Of a stretch of DNA of 26,912 nucleotides, positions 5,617-13,754 are shown one piece after another. Location: positions 1 through 26,912 of the forward strand of contig CAKTXH010000029.1 in assembly GCA_934630975.1 (NCBI GenBank). Direction: 5' to 3'. A program made the translations under genes and the position numbers. Under the pieces are notes generated by a model. It did no database searches, was not told the DNA's origin, and saw only the letters and a program-made list of their open reading frames with translations. The DNA is from an uncultured Clostridia bacterium. Lineage in GTDB: Bacteria > Bacillota > Clostridia > Christensenellales > Aristaeellaceae. Within the stretch, counting starts at the first letter, position 1. Every line of letters begins with the position of its first letter.

Positions 5617-7101
5617 ATGAATCAGGTCGGTTTTGACAGCGAAAAATACATCCGGCTGCAATCGGAGCACATCCGGGAGCGCATCAATCAGTTTGGCGGC
5701 AAGCTCTATCTGGAGTTTGGCGGCAAGCTGTTCGACGATTATCACGCGTCCCGCGTGCTGCCGGGCTTTGCGCCGGATAACAAGATCAAAATGCTGCTGG
5801 CGCTGAAAGATCAGGCGGAAATCGTCATCGCCATCAACGCGGGCGATATCGAAAAGAACAAGCGCCGCGGCGATTTGGGCATCACCTACGACACGGACGT
5901 GGCGCGCCTGATCGACGTTTTCCGCGGCTTCGGCCTGTACGTCGGCTCGATTGCACTGACGCAGTACGCGGGTCAGCCGGCCGCCGACGTGTTTGAAAAG
6001 CGCATGCAGGCGCTCGGCCTGAAGGTCTACCGTCAGTACCGCATCCCGAATTATCCCGCCGACGTGAGGCTGGTCGTCAGCGACGAGGGCTATGGCCGCA
6101 ACGACTATATCGAAACCACGCGTTCGCTGGTCGTCGTGACCGCGCCCGGCCCGGGCAGCGGCAAGATGGCGACCTGCCTTTCTCAGCTCTACCACGAGCA
6201 CAAGCGCGGCGTGAAGGCGGGTTACGCGAAGTTTGAAACCTTCCCGATCTGGAATCTGCCGCTCAAGCACCCGGTCAACCTCGCTTACGAGGCGGCGACG
6301 GCGGATCTGAACGACGTGAACATGATCGATCCGTTCCATCTGGAAGCCTACGGCGTGACGACGGTGAACTACAACCGCGATATCGAGATTTTCCCGGTGC
6401 TGCGGACGATCTTCGAGCGCATCTACGGCGAGTGCCCGTATAAAAGCCCGACGGATATGGGCGTGAACATGGCGGGCTTCTCCATCGTGGACGACGAGGT
6501 CTGCCGCGAGGCTTCCCGGCAGGAGGTCATCCGCCGCTACTTCCAGGCGGCGTGCCGCGTCCGTCAGGGGCAGAACGCGCAGAGCGAAGTGGACAAGATC
6601 GAGTTGCTGATGCGCACGCTGGATATCGAGCCGGAACGCCGCGCCGTCGTCCCGGCCGCGATGGCGGTCGCCGAGCGCACGGGCAAGCCTGCCGTCGCCA
6701 TCGAACTGCCGGACGGGCAGCTTGTTACGGGCCGCACGACCGAGCTGTTCGGCGCGGCCTCCGCGGCGGTGCTCAACGCGCTCAAGGTGATGGCGGGCAT
6801 TGACGATGCGATCAAGCTGATTGCCCCGGATGTCATCGCCTCCATCCAGACGCTCAAAACCGATTATATGAAGAGCCGCAACCCGCGCCTGCACACCGAC
6901 GAAATGCTCGTCGCGCTCGCCATCAGCGCGGCCAGCGACCCGAACGCGCAGAAGGCCATGCAGACGCTGGACAAGCTCAAGGGCTGCGAGGTTCACTCCA
7001 CGGTCATTCTCTCCTCCGTGGATGACGGCGTGTTTAAGCGGCTGGGTATGCGCCTGACCTGCGAACCGATGTACGAAAAGAACAGCCTGTATCACAAATA
7101 A
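5617..7101 (+). CDS. DUF1846 / UPF0371 family protein
   Basis: 494 residues, the normal length of this family. Start at 5617 with GGAGAGAGA upstream. The N-terminus 'MNQVGFDSEKYIRLQSEHIR' followed by 'ERINQFGGKLYLEFGGKLFDD' is characteristic of UPF0371. Around residues 172-185 a loop reads 'VVVTAPGPGSGKMATC', which looks like a phosphate-binding P-loop (G-P-G-S-G-K at 178-183), so nucleotide or phosphate binding is plausible. No signal peptide or membrane segment: cytosolic. The protein is conserved in Bacillota but its biochemical role is not established to my knowledge. It is a single-gene unit between its own promoter and terminator, and the neighbours give no functional hint. Confidence 0.92.
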   Translation: MNQVGFDSEKYIRLQSEHIRERINQFGGKLYLEFGGKLFDDYHASRVLPGFAPDNKIKMLLALKDQAEIVIAINAGDIEKNKRRGDLGITYDTDVARLIDVFRGFGLYVGSIALTQYAGQPAADVFEKRMQALGLKVYRQYRIPNYPADVRLVVSDEGYGRNDYIETTRSLVVVTAPGPGSGKMATCLSQLYHEHKRGVKAGYAKFETFPIWNLPLKHPVNLAYEAATADLNDVNMIDPFHLEAYGVTTVNYNRDIEIFPVLRTIFERIYGECPYKSPTDMGVNMAGFSIVDDEVCREASRQEVIRRYFQAACRVRQGQNAQSEVDKIELLMRTLDIEPERRAVVPAAMAVAERTGKPAVAIELPDGQLVTGRTTELFGAASAAVLNALKVMAGIDDAIKLIAPDVIASIQTLKTDYMKSRNPRLHTDEMLVALAISAASDPNAQKAMQTLDKLKGCEVHSTVILSSVDDGVFKRLGMRLTCEPMYEKNSLYHK

Positions 7102-7109
7102 ACGCTTTC

Positions 7110-7137
7110 CCGCCCTGCCGCGCGCAGGGCGGTTTTT
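7110..7137 (+). terminator. Intrinsic terminator after the DUF1846 gene
   Basis: CCGCCCTGC (7110-7118) pairs perfectly with GCAGGGCGG (7124-7132) around a five-base loop, followed by five Ts. Confidence 0.9.
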
Positions 7138-7239
7138 GATTTACCGGGAGAGAAGAACTAAAAAATTTCAGTTTTGAATTGATTTGACATTGAATTTTGA
7201 ACAACTTGCAGGAAAAATCGCTTTTCTCCCAATTTGATC

Positions 7240-7268
7240 TTGAAATTAGGGCTTTGACTGTTTATAAT
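7240..7268 (+). promoter_or_regulatory. pyrG: Promoter of pyrG
   Basis: TTGAAA (7240-7245), 17-base spacer, perfect TATAAT (7263-7268), set in an AT-rich stretch (about 7140-7270) with several TTGA words and no other gene. The start near 7275 gives a leader of about 46 bases. The GGGC start and leader terminator that control pyrG by reiterative transcription in Bacillus are not seen. Confidence 0.8.
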
Positions 7269-7320
7269 AGGTCGGTAGTTTTTGATGATCGCGTTCGCGC
7301 GGACGGAAGGAAGGTTCAGG

Positions 7321-8931
7321 ATGCACACCAAGTTTATTTTTGTGACAGGCGGCGTCGTTTCCTCGCTGGGCAAGGGCATCACGGCGGCCTCGCTGGGGCG
7401 GCTGCTCAAGAGCCGCGGGCTCAAGGTTTCCATGCAGAAGTTTGATCCCTACATCAACGTCGATCCCGGCACGATGAACCCGTATCAGCACGGCGAGGTC
7501 TTTGTCACCGACGACGGTGCGGAAACCGACCTCGATCTGGGCCACTACGAGCGCTTCATCGACGAAAGCCTGACGCAGGCGGCCAACGTCACCAGCGGCC
7601 GCGTGTATTATACCGTCATCACCCGCGAGCGCAAGGGCGAGTATCTGGGCGCGACGATTCAGGTCATCCCGCATATCACCAACGAGATCAAGCGCCGCAT
7701 GCTGGAGGTCTCCCTCAAGGAGGATGCGCCGGATGTGGTCATCACCGAAATCGGCGGCACGGTGGGCGACATCGAATCCCTGCCGTTCCTCGAGGCGGCG
7801 CGCCAGCTCAAAAGCGAAGTCGGCCGCGAGAACGTGCTGTATATCCACGTTACGCTCGTGCCGTATCTTTCCGCTGCGGGCGAACTGAAGACCAAGCCGA
7901 CGCAGCACTCCGTCAAGGAGCTGGCCGGGCTGGGGATTCAGCCGGATATCATCGTCTGCCGCAGCGAAAAGCCGATTCCGCGCGACGTGCGCGCGAAGAT
8001 TGGCCTGTTCTGCAACATCCCGGCGGACTGCGTGTTCGAAAACCTCAACGCGCGCAGCATTTACGAAGTGCCGCTGATGATTCATGAAGAGGGCATGGAC
8101 GAGCGCGTCTGCCGCCTGCTGGGTATTTCCGCGCCGGAAGCCGATTTGACCGAGTGGCGCGAGATGGTCGAGCGCCTGCTGACCCCGCAGAAGGATGTGC
8201 GCATCGCCATCGTCGGCAAGTATGTCGAGCTGCCGGACGCGTATCTTTCCATCGTCGAGGCGCTGACCCACGGCGGCATCGCCCACCACGCCAAGGTGCG
8301 CGTGGAATGGGTCGCGGCGGAGGAGGTCACGCCGGAAAACGTGCGCGAGAAGCTGGCGGGCTGCTCCGGCGTGCTCGTGCCGGGCGGCTTCGGCGAGCGC
8401 GGGCTGGAGGGCAAGATTGCCGCCGTGCAGTATGCCCGCGAGAACAACGTGCCGTTTTTGGGCATCTGCCTGGGCATGCAGATGGCCGTGGTGGAATACG
8501 CCCGCCATGTGCTCGGCCTGACCGGTGCGCACACCAGCGAGGTGGATCCCAACACGCCGTACCCGGTCATCGACCTGATGCCCGACCAGCAGAATATCGA
8601 CGAAAAGGGCGGCACGATGCGCCTGGGCAAATATCCCTGCCGCCTGAACCACGATTCCATCGCTTACGCCGCTTACGGCGAGGAGAATATCTTCGAGCGC
8701 CATCGCCATCGCTACGAGTTCAACAACCTCTATCGCGATAAGTTCGTGGAGAGCGGCCTGCGTATCGGCGGCGTGAACCCGGATCGTGATCTGGTGGAGA
8801 TCATCGAGCTGCCGAATCACCCGTGGTTCGTCGGCGTGCAGTATCACCCGGAACTCAAGAGCCGCCCGAACCGCCCGCATCCGCTGTTCCGCGAATTCGT
8901 GGGCGCGGCGCTGGCCTATCAGGAAAAGTAA
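7321..8931 (+). CDS. pyrG: CTP synthase (glutamine-hydrolysing)
   Basis: 536 residues; makes CTP from UTP, ATP and glutamine in the cytosol, the last step of de novo pyrimidine nucleotide synthesis. The synthetase domain (about 1-265) opens with 'KFIFVTGGVVSSLGKGI', the family's nucleotide-binding signature, and contains 'FVTDDGAETDLDLGHYERF'. The class I glutamine amidotransferase domain (about 290-536) has the nucleophile Cys383 in 'LGICLGMQ', and His509/Glu511 in 'GVQYHPELKSRP' complete the triad. The start is the ATG at 7321, directly after the AAGGAAGG ribosome site; the in-frame ATG at 7282 lies too close to the predicted transcript start and adds non-conserved residues. Monocistronic with its own promoter and terminator. 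Confidence 0.98.
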   Translation: MHTKFIFVTGGVVSSLGKGITAASLGRLLKSRGLKVSMQKFDPYINVDPGTMNPYQHGEVFVTDDGAETDLDLGHYERFIDESLTQAANVTSGRVYYTVITRERKGEYLGATIQVIPHITNEIKRRMLEVSLKEDAPDVVITEIGGTVGDIESLPFLEAARQLKSEVGRENVLYIHVTLVPYLSAAGELKTKPTQHSVKELAGLGIQPDIIVCRSEKPIPRDVRAKIGLFCNIPADCVFENLNARSIYEVPLMIHEEGMDERVCRLLGISAPEADLTEWREMVERLLTPQKDVRIAIVGKYVELPDAYLSIVEALTHGGIAHHAKVRVEWVAAEEVTPENVREKLAGCSGVLVPGGFGERGLEGKIAAVQYARENNVPFLGICLGMQMAVVEYARHVLGLTGAHTSEVDPNTPYPVIDLMPDQQNIDEKGGTMRLGKYPCRLNHDSIAYAAYGEENIFERHRHRYEFNNLYRDKFVESGLRIGGVNPDRDLVEIIELPNHPWFVGVQYHPELKSRPNRPHPLFREFVGAALAYQEK

Positions 8932-8942
8932 AGACAAAGATA

Positions 8943-8975
8943 CGCCGTTCCGTACAAAAGCGGAACGGCGCTTTT
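8943..8975 (+). terminator. Intrinsic terminator of pyrG
   Basis: CGCCGTTCCG (8943-8952) pairs perfectly with CGGAACGGCG (8961-8970), followed by CTTTT. Confidence 0.88.
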
Positions 8976-9069
8976 GCTTAATTATTAAAAATAAATTCGC
9001 ATTTCAACTGAAAAGACTTCGATAAATGATAAAATTGCAGGATTTGGGTATAAAAGAACCAAAAACGTC

Positions 9070-9098
9070 TTGAAAACGACGCAAAGACACGGTATAAT
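9070..9098 (+). promoter_or_regulatory. Promoter of the ANTAR gene
   Basis: TTGAAA (9070-9075), 17-base spacer, perfect TATAAT (9093-9098), start near 9105. Confidence 0.85.
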
Positions 9099-9142
9099 AT
9101 CTCCATTCCAAACGTAATTCTGACCGCATGGAGGATGAAACA

Positions 9143-9706
9143 ATGGGGGCGTCATTTTCCGATCGCTTTTATATCGCCGCGCCGCAGGGCGTGGCCGCCA
9201 AACTGAGCAGCATGCTGCAAGCCGCGCAGATTACGCCCAGCGGCGTTGTGCACACGGGCGGGGAAGCGGTGTGCGCCGCGAAGGACGGCGCGCTGCTGCT
9301 GACGACATACCGACTGCCGGATATGACCGGGGAGGAACTGGCGCGCCAGCTCGGCGAGGCGGCCGACGTGGTGATGATCGTGCCGCAGGATTACGCGGGC
9401 GAGGAGGCGGAGAACGTCGTCATGCTGCGCAACCCCATCAGCGCGGACGCGCTGGTGCAGAGCGTCAAAACACTTGCGCACTGCCGCATGCGCATGCAGC
9501 AGCTTCGCGCGCGGGCCGAAAAGCTTTCGCGCACGCTGGAAGAGCGCAAGCTGATCGACCGCGCCAAGGGCAAATTGATGGATACGCTGCACCTGACCGA
9601 AGCCGAGGCGCACTATCGGATTCAAAAGGTGAGCATGGATTCCGGCCGGCGGATCGCGGACGTTGCGCGGGAGATTTTGGAATCGGTTGAAAACATGGCG
9701 AGCTGA
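9143..9706 (+). CDS. ANTAR-domain regulator with a degenerate receiver domain
   Basis: 187 residues. I choose the ATG at 9143, which has GGAGG at 9131-9135; the in-frame ATG at 9128 has no ribosome site. The N-terminal ~115 residues resemble a response-regulator receiver, but the phosphoacceptor position ('LLLTTYRLPDMTG') is Thr55 instead of Asp. A coiled coil at about 115-135 ('MRMQQLRARAEKLSRTLEE') leads into the ANTAR domain at about 135-180 ('DRAKGKLMDTLHLTEAEAHY', then 'RIQKVSMDSGRRIADVAREI'). ANTAR proteins bind paired hexaloop hairpins in nascent RNA and prevent termination, often in nitrogen-use genes. Without the Asp, control is probably not by ordinary phosphorylation. No partner kinase or obvious RNA target lies nearby. 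Confidence 0.9.
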   Translation: MGASFSDRFYIAAPQGVAAKLSSMLQAAQITPSGVVHTGGEAVCAAKDGALLLTTYRLPDMTGEELARQLGEAADVVMIVPQDYAGEEAENVVMLRNPISADALVQSVKTLAHCRMRMQQLRARAEKLSRTLEERKLIDRAKGKLMDTLHLTEAEAHYRIQKVSMDSGRRIADVAREILESVENMAS

Positions 9707-9729
9707 CGGGCGCGCTTCCGCTTCATCAA

Positions 9730-9751
9730 CGAAATAAACGAAATAAACGAA
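9730..9751 (+). repeat. Short tandem repeat (period 9)
   Basis: CGAAATAAA occurs twice in tandem, followed by CGAA, between the ANTAR stop codon and its terminator. No function is suggested. Confidence 0.7.
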
Positions 9752-9752
9752 T

Positions 9753-9806
9753 CCTTTCTGCGTGATTGCATGTGTTAGCGGATGCGGTCGCGCGGAAAGG
9801 TTTTTT
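9753..9806 (+). terminator. Long-stem terminator of the ANTAR gene
   Basis: CCTTTC (9753-9758) pairs with GAAAGG (9795-9800), and the stem continues inwards through GU and Watson-Crick pairs to about 19 pairs (9753-9771 with 9782-9800), followed by six Ts. The unusually long stem ends the unit. Confidence 0.82.
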
Positions 9807-9919
9807 GTTTGGGCGCGGAAAAGAGCAGACGACGTATTTTTTTCGCAAAAGATGAAACAATTTCCAGCCCTCAATCGTCTATATAGATGGAAGAACATGA
9901 ACAAACGGGCAGGAAAATA

Positions 9920-9952
9920 TGGTATACTGTTCAAGTTCTGAAATTTATTTCA
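9920..9952 (+). promoter_or_regulatory. Extended -10 promoter and palindrome upstream of the large envelope operon
   Basis: TGGTATACT (9920-9928) is an extended -10 element (TGn + TATACT) without a good -35. A palindrome TGAAAT-TT-ATTTCA (9939-9952) lies at the expected transcript start and could be an operator. The leader to the ATG is about 100 bases. The rest of 9807-10037 shows no gene. Confidence 0.55.
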
Positions 9953-10037
9953 AATAACATTTCAAACCTGTCCACAAACGGGGGAGCGTCGTCGTCTAAT
10001 CAATGTCGGATATCGGGCGACCAAGGAGGTTAAACCC

Positions 10038-12461
10038 ATGAGTGCAAATCGAAAAGCGGCGCTGGCGCTGGCTGCATGGTTGGCTGTGCTGCCCGGCTTT
10101 GCCGTAGCCGAAGGTTATACAGAAGGAAACGCGGCGAACCGGCAGGAAGAACAGGCCGCGCAGGAAAACGAAGTTCAGGCCGAAGCGGGCGGGGGAAAGC
10201 CCGTCGAAGAGGACGGGAAGCAGCCCGAACCGCAGAAAGAAGAAAAGCAGAACGAAGATAAACCGGGCGAAGATAAACCGAGCGAGGGAAAGCCAAGCGA
10301 AGATAAGCCAAGCGAAGATAAACCGAAAGAGGGAAAGCCAAGCGAAGATAAGCCAAGCGAAGATAAACCGAAAGAGGGAAAGCCGAGCGAAGAAAAACAG
10401 GCCGAAGCCAAACCGACCGTAGAGACAACCGAACAGCCGGCCGCAACGCCGGTTGAGGAGAAGCAGACCGAAGAACAGCCGACCGCAGAGCCGACTGAAG
10501 CGCCGGCCGAAACCCCGGACGGGCAGAAGCCGGGCGCAGAGCCGACGGAAGCGCCGGCCGAAACCCCGGACGGGCAGAAGCCGGGCGCAGAGCCGACGCA
10601 GGAAGCCGAAAACGGCGGACAGACGCCCGCCCCGGCGGAGACCGGGGATACGCCTTTGCCCGAAACGCAGACGACCAATCCCCCGGCGGATACGCTGCCC
10701 GCGGACGTGACGGAATCCCCGAGGCCGGTTGTGGTGACCACGCCCGAGCCTGAGGACGATAGCTGGAAGCAGGCCGGGCAGGTCTGGGCGGATCTGGGAG
10801 CGGATAAACACGCGGCCGGTTCGCTTGAAGCGGTGCTTTCGTGGCTGGAGGAGAACCTGGGCGAGGACGAAGGCGCGACGGTGTATATCCGCACGAGGGA
10901 CGTGCTGACGGCGGACAACGTTTCGCGGAATCTGCTAAGCCGCGTAGGCTTTGAGCCGGATGGCGAGAGCGACAGCTTCAACACGGAAAAATACGAATAT
11001 GTCGCGGTGCTCGATTCCAAGGATTTGATGACGCTGGAAGAGACGGGGGACATGGAGGACGTTCGCTTCTCCATCAGCGTGCAGGTGCTGCGCGCGGACG
11101 AACTAAACAAGACCGAATCCCCCGGAACGGGCGAGACGCAGACCCCCGGAACGAATGAGACGCAGGCTCCCGGAACGAATGAGACGCAGGCCCCCGGAAC
11201 AGGCGAGACGCAGACCCCTTCGGCGCAGCCGAGCGCTACGCCCGCCCCAACGGAAGAGCCGACCCCTACGCCCAAGCCGGTCATCGAGGTTGCGGCGGAG
11301 GATTACGAGCCGGGCGTTTGGAAAAACAGCGCGCCGAGCTTCACCCTTTCCGGCATCCCGGAGGGGAGCGACGAATACGTTTACGGCGTGTTCATCTGCG
11401 ACGAGCGGCTGATTCTGCTCTCCAACGGCAACAACATGTATATGCCCGACGAGGAAGGGCTGACCAGCGTGCGCTTCGTCATTCTGGATAAGATGGGCGA
11501 CGTGCAGTCCCTCTCGGATCAATTCGACATGATGCTGGATTTCACCCCGCCGGACGGGCCGTATCTGATGGAGGACGAGGAGAACAGGAAAATCTGCCAT
11601 GTGGAGGTCTACGACGGCCTGAGCGGGCTGGACAGCATCTCCTACGACGGCGGCCAGACGTGGCTCTCCTGCAACGACCCGGAGAACGACAACCTGACCC
11701 GTTCCGGCGAGAAGGGCGACAAGCTGGAGGCCGGAAAGGTTTGGGCGCGCGATTTCGCGGGCAATATCTCCGTGAACGAAGAAGAATTCGTCTTCGGCAA
11801 GAAAAAGACCACCGGCTCGGGCACGGGAACGGGCACAAAGCCCATCCGCCACGTGAAAGAAACGATGGATTATTCCAAGGCGAATTACAACGCGCTGGAG
11901 CTGAACGTTTCCGATCAGCCGCAGACGGAACTGACCATCGGCGGCACGGAACTGAGCCTGTCGCTGACCGGGGAGGACGGTGTGCAGCCCTTTACCGCGG
12001 AACTGACGACGTGGCTGACGACGGAGGGCGAGAAAAAGACCCAGCCCAACACGCTCGTGCTCACCGCGGCGAAGGAACAGGCGGACGCTTCGGCGGACGA
12101 GCCGGTCAACGTCTGGCGCTTCGGCGGCGAAACGTATAAGCTGCTCTACAACAGCGGCGTGGAGTATCTGGTCTTCGCTTCCGGCGATTACATCACCGTC
12201 ATCCCGACGGAAGGCTTCACCGGCGGCACGCAGTACGGCAAGCTCAAGGCGGGCGGCGTTTCGACCCGGAAGTTTGAATATACGCTCATTCAGGACGAAG
12301 AACTGCGCGAGACGACGCTGAGCGTGCAGGTGGAGGGCGAAACCTATCTGCTCGAAGAGAGCACGGAAAGCCCGATGTACCGCTATAACGTGCTCGTCGG
12401 CACGAAGGACATGATGCAGAAACCCTACGAAAGCTATATGCCCGGTAAGGAGGCCATATAA
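10038..12461 (+). CDS. Secreted repeat-rich protein with Lys/Pro/Glu linker and beta-rich C-terminal half
   Basis: 807 residues, not recognised as a named family. Signal peptide at 1-24 ('KAALALAAWLAVLPGFAVA'), no lipobox. Residues 30-240 are a low-complexity, charged, Pro-rich linker with nine K-P-x-E-x pentads (75-119) and two exact 17-residue copies of 'EPTEAPAETPDGQKPGA'. A globular part at about 245-350 is followed by four P-G-T-x-E-T-Q-x octads and a T-P-rich spacer, then Ig-like stretches ('SISYDGGQTWLSC' is typical of surface beta-sandwich domains) and a beta-rich C-terminal domain from about 600. No LPxTG, so cell-wall attachment is uncertain. Start at 10038 with AAGGAGG eight bases upstream; stop and next start overlap (TAATG), so it is translationally coupled to the following membrane-fusion-like gene. 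Probably an extracellular scaffold or linker. Confidence 0.85.
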   Translation: MSANRKAALALAAWLAVLPGFAVAEGYTEGNAANRQEEQAAQENEVQAEAGGGKPVEEDGKQPEPQKEEKQNEDKPGEDKPSEGKPSEDKPSEDKPKEGKPSEDKPSEDKPKEGKPSEEKQAEAKPTVETTEQPAATPVEEKQTEEQPTAEPTEAPAETPDGQKPGAEPTEAPAETPDGQKPGAEPTQEAENGGQTPAPAETGDTPLPETQTTNPPADTLPADVTESPRPVVVTTPEPEDDSWKQAGQVWADLGADKHAAGSLEAVLSWLEENLGEDEGATVYIRTRDVLTADNVSRNLLSRVGFEPDGESDSFNTEKYEYVAVLDSKDLMTLEETGDMEDVRFSISVQVLRADELNKTESPGTGETQTPGTNETQAPGTNETQAPGTGETQTPSAQPSATPAPTEEPTPTPKPVIEVAAEDYEPGVWKNSAPSFTLSGIPEGSDEYVYGVFICDERLILLSNGNNMYMPDEEGLTSVRFVILDKMGDVQSLSDQFDMMLDFTPPDGPYLMEDEENRKICHVEVYDGLSGLDSISYDGGQTWLSCNDPENDNLTRSGEKGDKLEAGKVWARDFAGNISVNEEEFVFGKKKTTGSGTGTGTKPIRHVKETMDYSKANYNALELNVSDQPQTELTIGGTELSLSLTGEDGVQPFTAELTTWLTTEGEKKTQPNTLVLTAAKEQADASADEPVNVWRFGGETYKLLYNSGVEYLVFASGDYITVIPTEGFTGGTQYGKLKAGGVSTRKFEYTLIQDEELRETTLSVQVEGETYLLEESTESPMYRYNVLVGTKDMMQKPYESYMPGKEAI
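10260..10394 (+). repeat. 15-bp coding tandem repeat (K-P-x-E-x, nine units)
   Basis: Nine pentads starting with Lys-Pro, with a 45-bp higher-order unit (KPSED KPSED KPKEG) present twice. The near-identity of neighbouring units indicates recent expansion, so length variation between strains is likely. Confidence 0.85.
10488..10589 (+). repeat. 51-bp coding tandem duplication
   Basis: Two 51-base copies encode the same 17 residues (E-P-T-E-A-P-A-E-T-P-D-G-Q-K-P-G-A) and differ by one base (ACT/ACG Thr), pointing to a recent duplication. Confidence 0.85.
11121..11216 (+). repeat. 24-bp coding tandem repeat (P-G-T-x-E-T-Q-x, four units)
   Basis: Four octads in a row, units alternating Gly and Asn at position 4, forming a spacer between the first globular part and the T-P-rich linker of the same secreted protein. 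Confidence 0.8.
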
Positions 12462-13540
12462 TGAAAAAAATAATTTCCCTCGGCGCGCTTCTCGCCGCGC
12501 TGGCCCTGCCCCTTGCGGCGCAGGCGGAAACCGTGTTCGCCGGCGAGGTGACGGCGGGCACGACGCAGGTGATCGCCGCGCCTTACGGCGGATTGGTGGA
12601 GGATGTGCGCGTCCGCGTGGGCGACAGCGTGAAGATCGGCGACCCGATTGCCACGGTGGAGACCACCAAAACCTATGCCTCGACGGATGGCACGGTCAGC
12701 GGCGTGTTTGCCCACGAGGGCGACAACGCGGAGGGCGTGAAAACCCAATACGGCGCGCTGGTGTATATCGAGCCGATCAACCGCTTCACGCTCTCGTGCA
12801 GCACGGATAAGGGCTATAATTCCAGCGAGAACCGCTATATCCACATCGGCGAAAGCGTGTTCCTCAAGTGCACCAAGGACGGCAGCCATCAGGGGCGCGG
12901 CGTGGTGACCGGGCTGGGCGAATCGGACGACAGCAAGTTTACCGTCGAGGTGACGGGCGGCGAATTCTACATGGGCGAAACCGTGGATATTTACCGCAGC
13001 GGCGATTACGAAGCCGCCAGCCGAATCGGCCGCGGCACGGTCGGGCGGACGAAAACCGTTGCCGTCAACGCGGAGGGCAGCGTGCTGAAAATGCACGTCA
13101 AGGCGGGCGACACGGTGGAGCGCGGCGAGCTGCTGTTTGAAACCGTGAACGGCACGCTCGACGGCCTTTATGCGCCGGATAAGCAGGTGGTCAGCGACGT
13201 GGCGGGCGTGATCGCGACGGTGGACGCGGGCAACGGCGCGAGCGTCGAGAAGGACGCGAAAATCGCGACGATTTACCCGAACGACGCGATGCAGATCAAG
13301 ATGGTCATTTCCGAAGCGGATTTGATGGATGTGACGGTCGGCGGCAAGGCCGAAATCGAGTTCAACTGGGACGCGGACAGCGGCCGCCGCTTTGAGGGCA
13401 CGATTTCCTCCATTTCGTATCTGAGCGAAAAGCAGGGTGACAGCGCGGCGAGCCAGGGCGCGCAGTACGTCGCCTATATTGATTTCACGCCGGATGAAAC
13501 CGTGCGCATCGGCATGACCGTGATTGTGTATGTGGAGTAA
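12461..13540 (+). CDS. Secreted membrane-fusion-like (HlyD/MacA-type) adaptor protein
   Basis: 359 residues. Signal sequence at 1-22 ('SLGALLAALALPLAAQA'). Two biotinyl-lipoyl-like half-motifs are visible: 'APYGGLVEDVRVRVGDSVKI' near residues 41-60 and 'VLKMHVKAGDTVERGELLFE' near 208-227. A C-terminal beta-barrel/membrane-proximal part ('KMVISEADLMDVTVGGKAEI' and 'RRFEGTISSISYLSEKQGD') closes the protein. This layout is that of RND/ABC efflux adaptor proteins, although the long coiled-coil hairpin is short or absent. The start overlaps the preceding stop (TAATG), with TAAGGAGG upstream. Its stop codon touches the palindromic repeat. It presumably links an envelope transporter with the extracellular protein encoded upstream. 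No ATPase is encoded nearby. Confidence 0.82.
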   Translation: MKKIISLGALLAALALPLAAQAETVFAGEVTAGTTQVIAAPYGGLVEDVRVRVGDSVKIGDPIATVETTKTYASTDGTVSGVFAHEGDNAEGVKTQYGALVYIEPINRFTLSCSTDKGYNSSENRYIHIGESVFLKCTKDGSHQGRGVVTGLGESDDSKFTVEVTGGEFYMGETVDIYRSGDYEAASRIGRGTVGRTKTVAVNAEGSVLKMHVKAGDTVERGELLFETVNGTLDGLYAPDKQVVSDVAGVIATVDAGNGASVEKDAKIATIYPNDAMQIKMVISEADLMDVTVGGKAEIEFNWDADSGRRFEGTISSISYLSEKQGDSAASQGAQYVAYIDFTPDETVRIGMTVIVYVE

Positions 13541-13724
13541 CCCTTCCACCGCTCACGCGGTCTCCCTTCCCTTAAAAGGGAAGGTTTCGGGCTGTTTAAG
13601 CAAATCAGGAGACGGGTGCCAAATCGCGAAAAGCGCAGGGCGGCATCTGTTTTCAAAGCGACGCTCCCTTTCCTAAGACCTCCCCTTTTAAGGGGAGGGG
13701 AACCATCCGCAGATGGTGGAAGGG
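13541..13724 (+). repeat. Palindromic MITE-like intergenic repeat, copy A
   Basis: Bounded by CCCTTCCACC (13541-13550) and its reverse complement GGTGGAAGGG (13715-13724). Inside are CCGC-TCAC-GCGG, a CCTTCCCTT/AAGGGAAGG hairpin, a CCTCCCCTT/AAGGGGAGG hairpin and CCATC-CGCA-GATGG. Copy B at 17812-17996 is alignable from end to end and in the same orientation. It encodes no transposase; such elements depend on enzymes supplied elsewhere or act as RNA structures. No clear target duplication is seen at this copy. It fills the gap between the first adaptor gene and the binding-protein gene. Confidence 0.85.
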
Positions 13725-13754
13725 TGAAACGTGGATGACAAGAAAGGAAACAGT

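Noticed and set aside
7141..7230. Distant inverted match GGGAGAGAAG/CTTTTCTCCC upstream of pyrG
   Set aside because: One mismatch in ten and about 70 bases apart, upstream of the promoter; could easily be chance.
7263..7320. pyrG regulation by reiterative G addition and leader attenuation
   Set aside because: The expected start region (AGGTCGGTAG) lacks the GGGC start, and the 46-base leader has no terminator hairpin.
10260..10394. Regular short repeats that could suggest a CRISPR array
   Set aside because: Units are 15 bp, directly adjacent without spacers, in frame with a signal-peptide protein; they encode K-P-x-E-x pentads.
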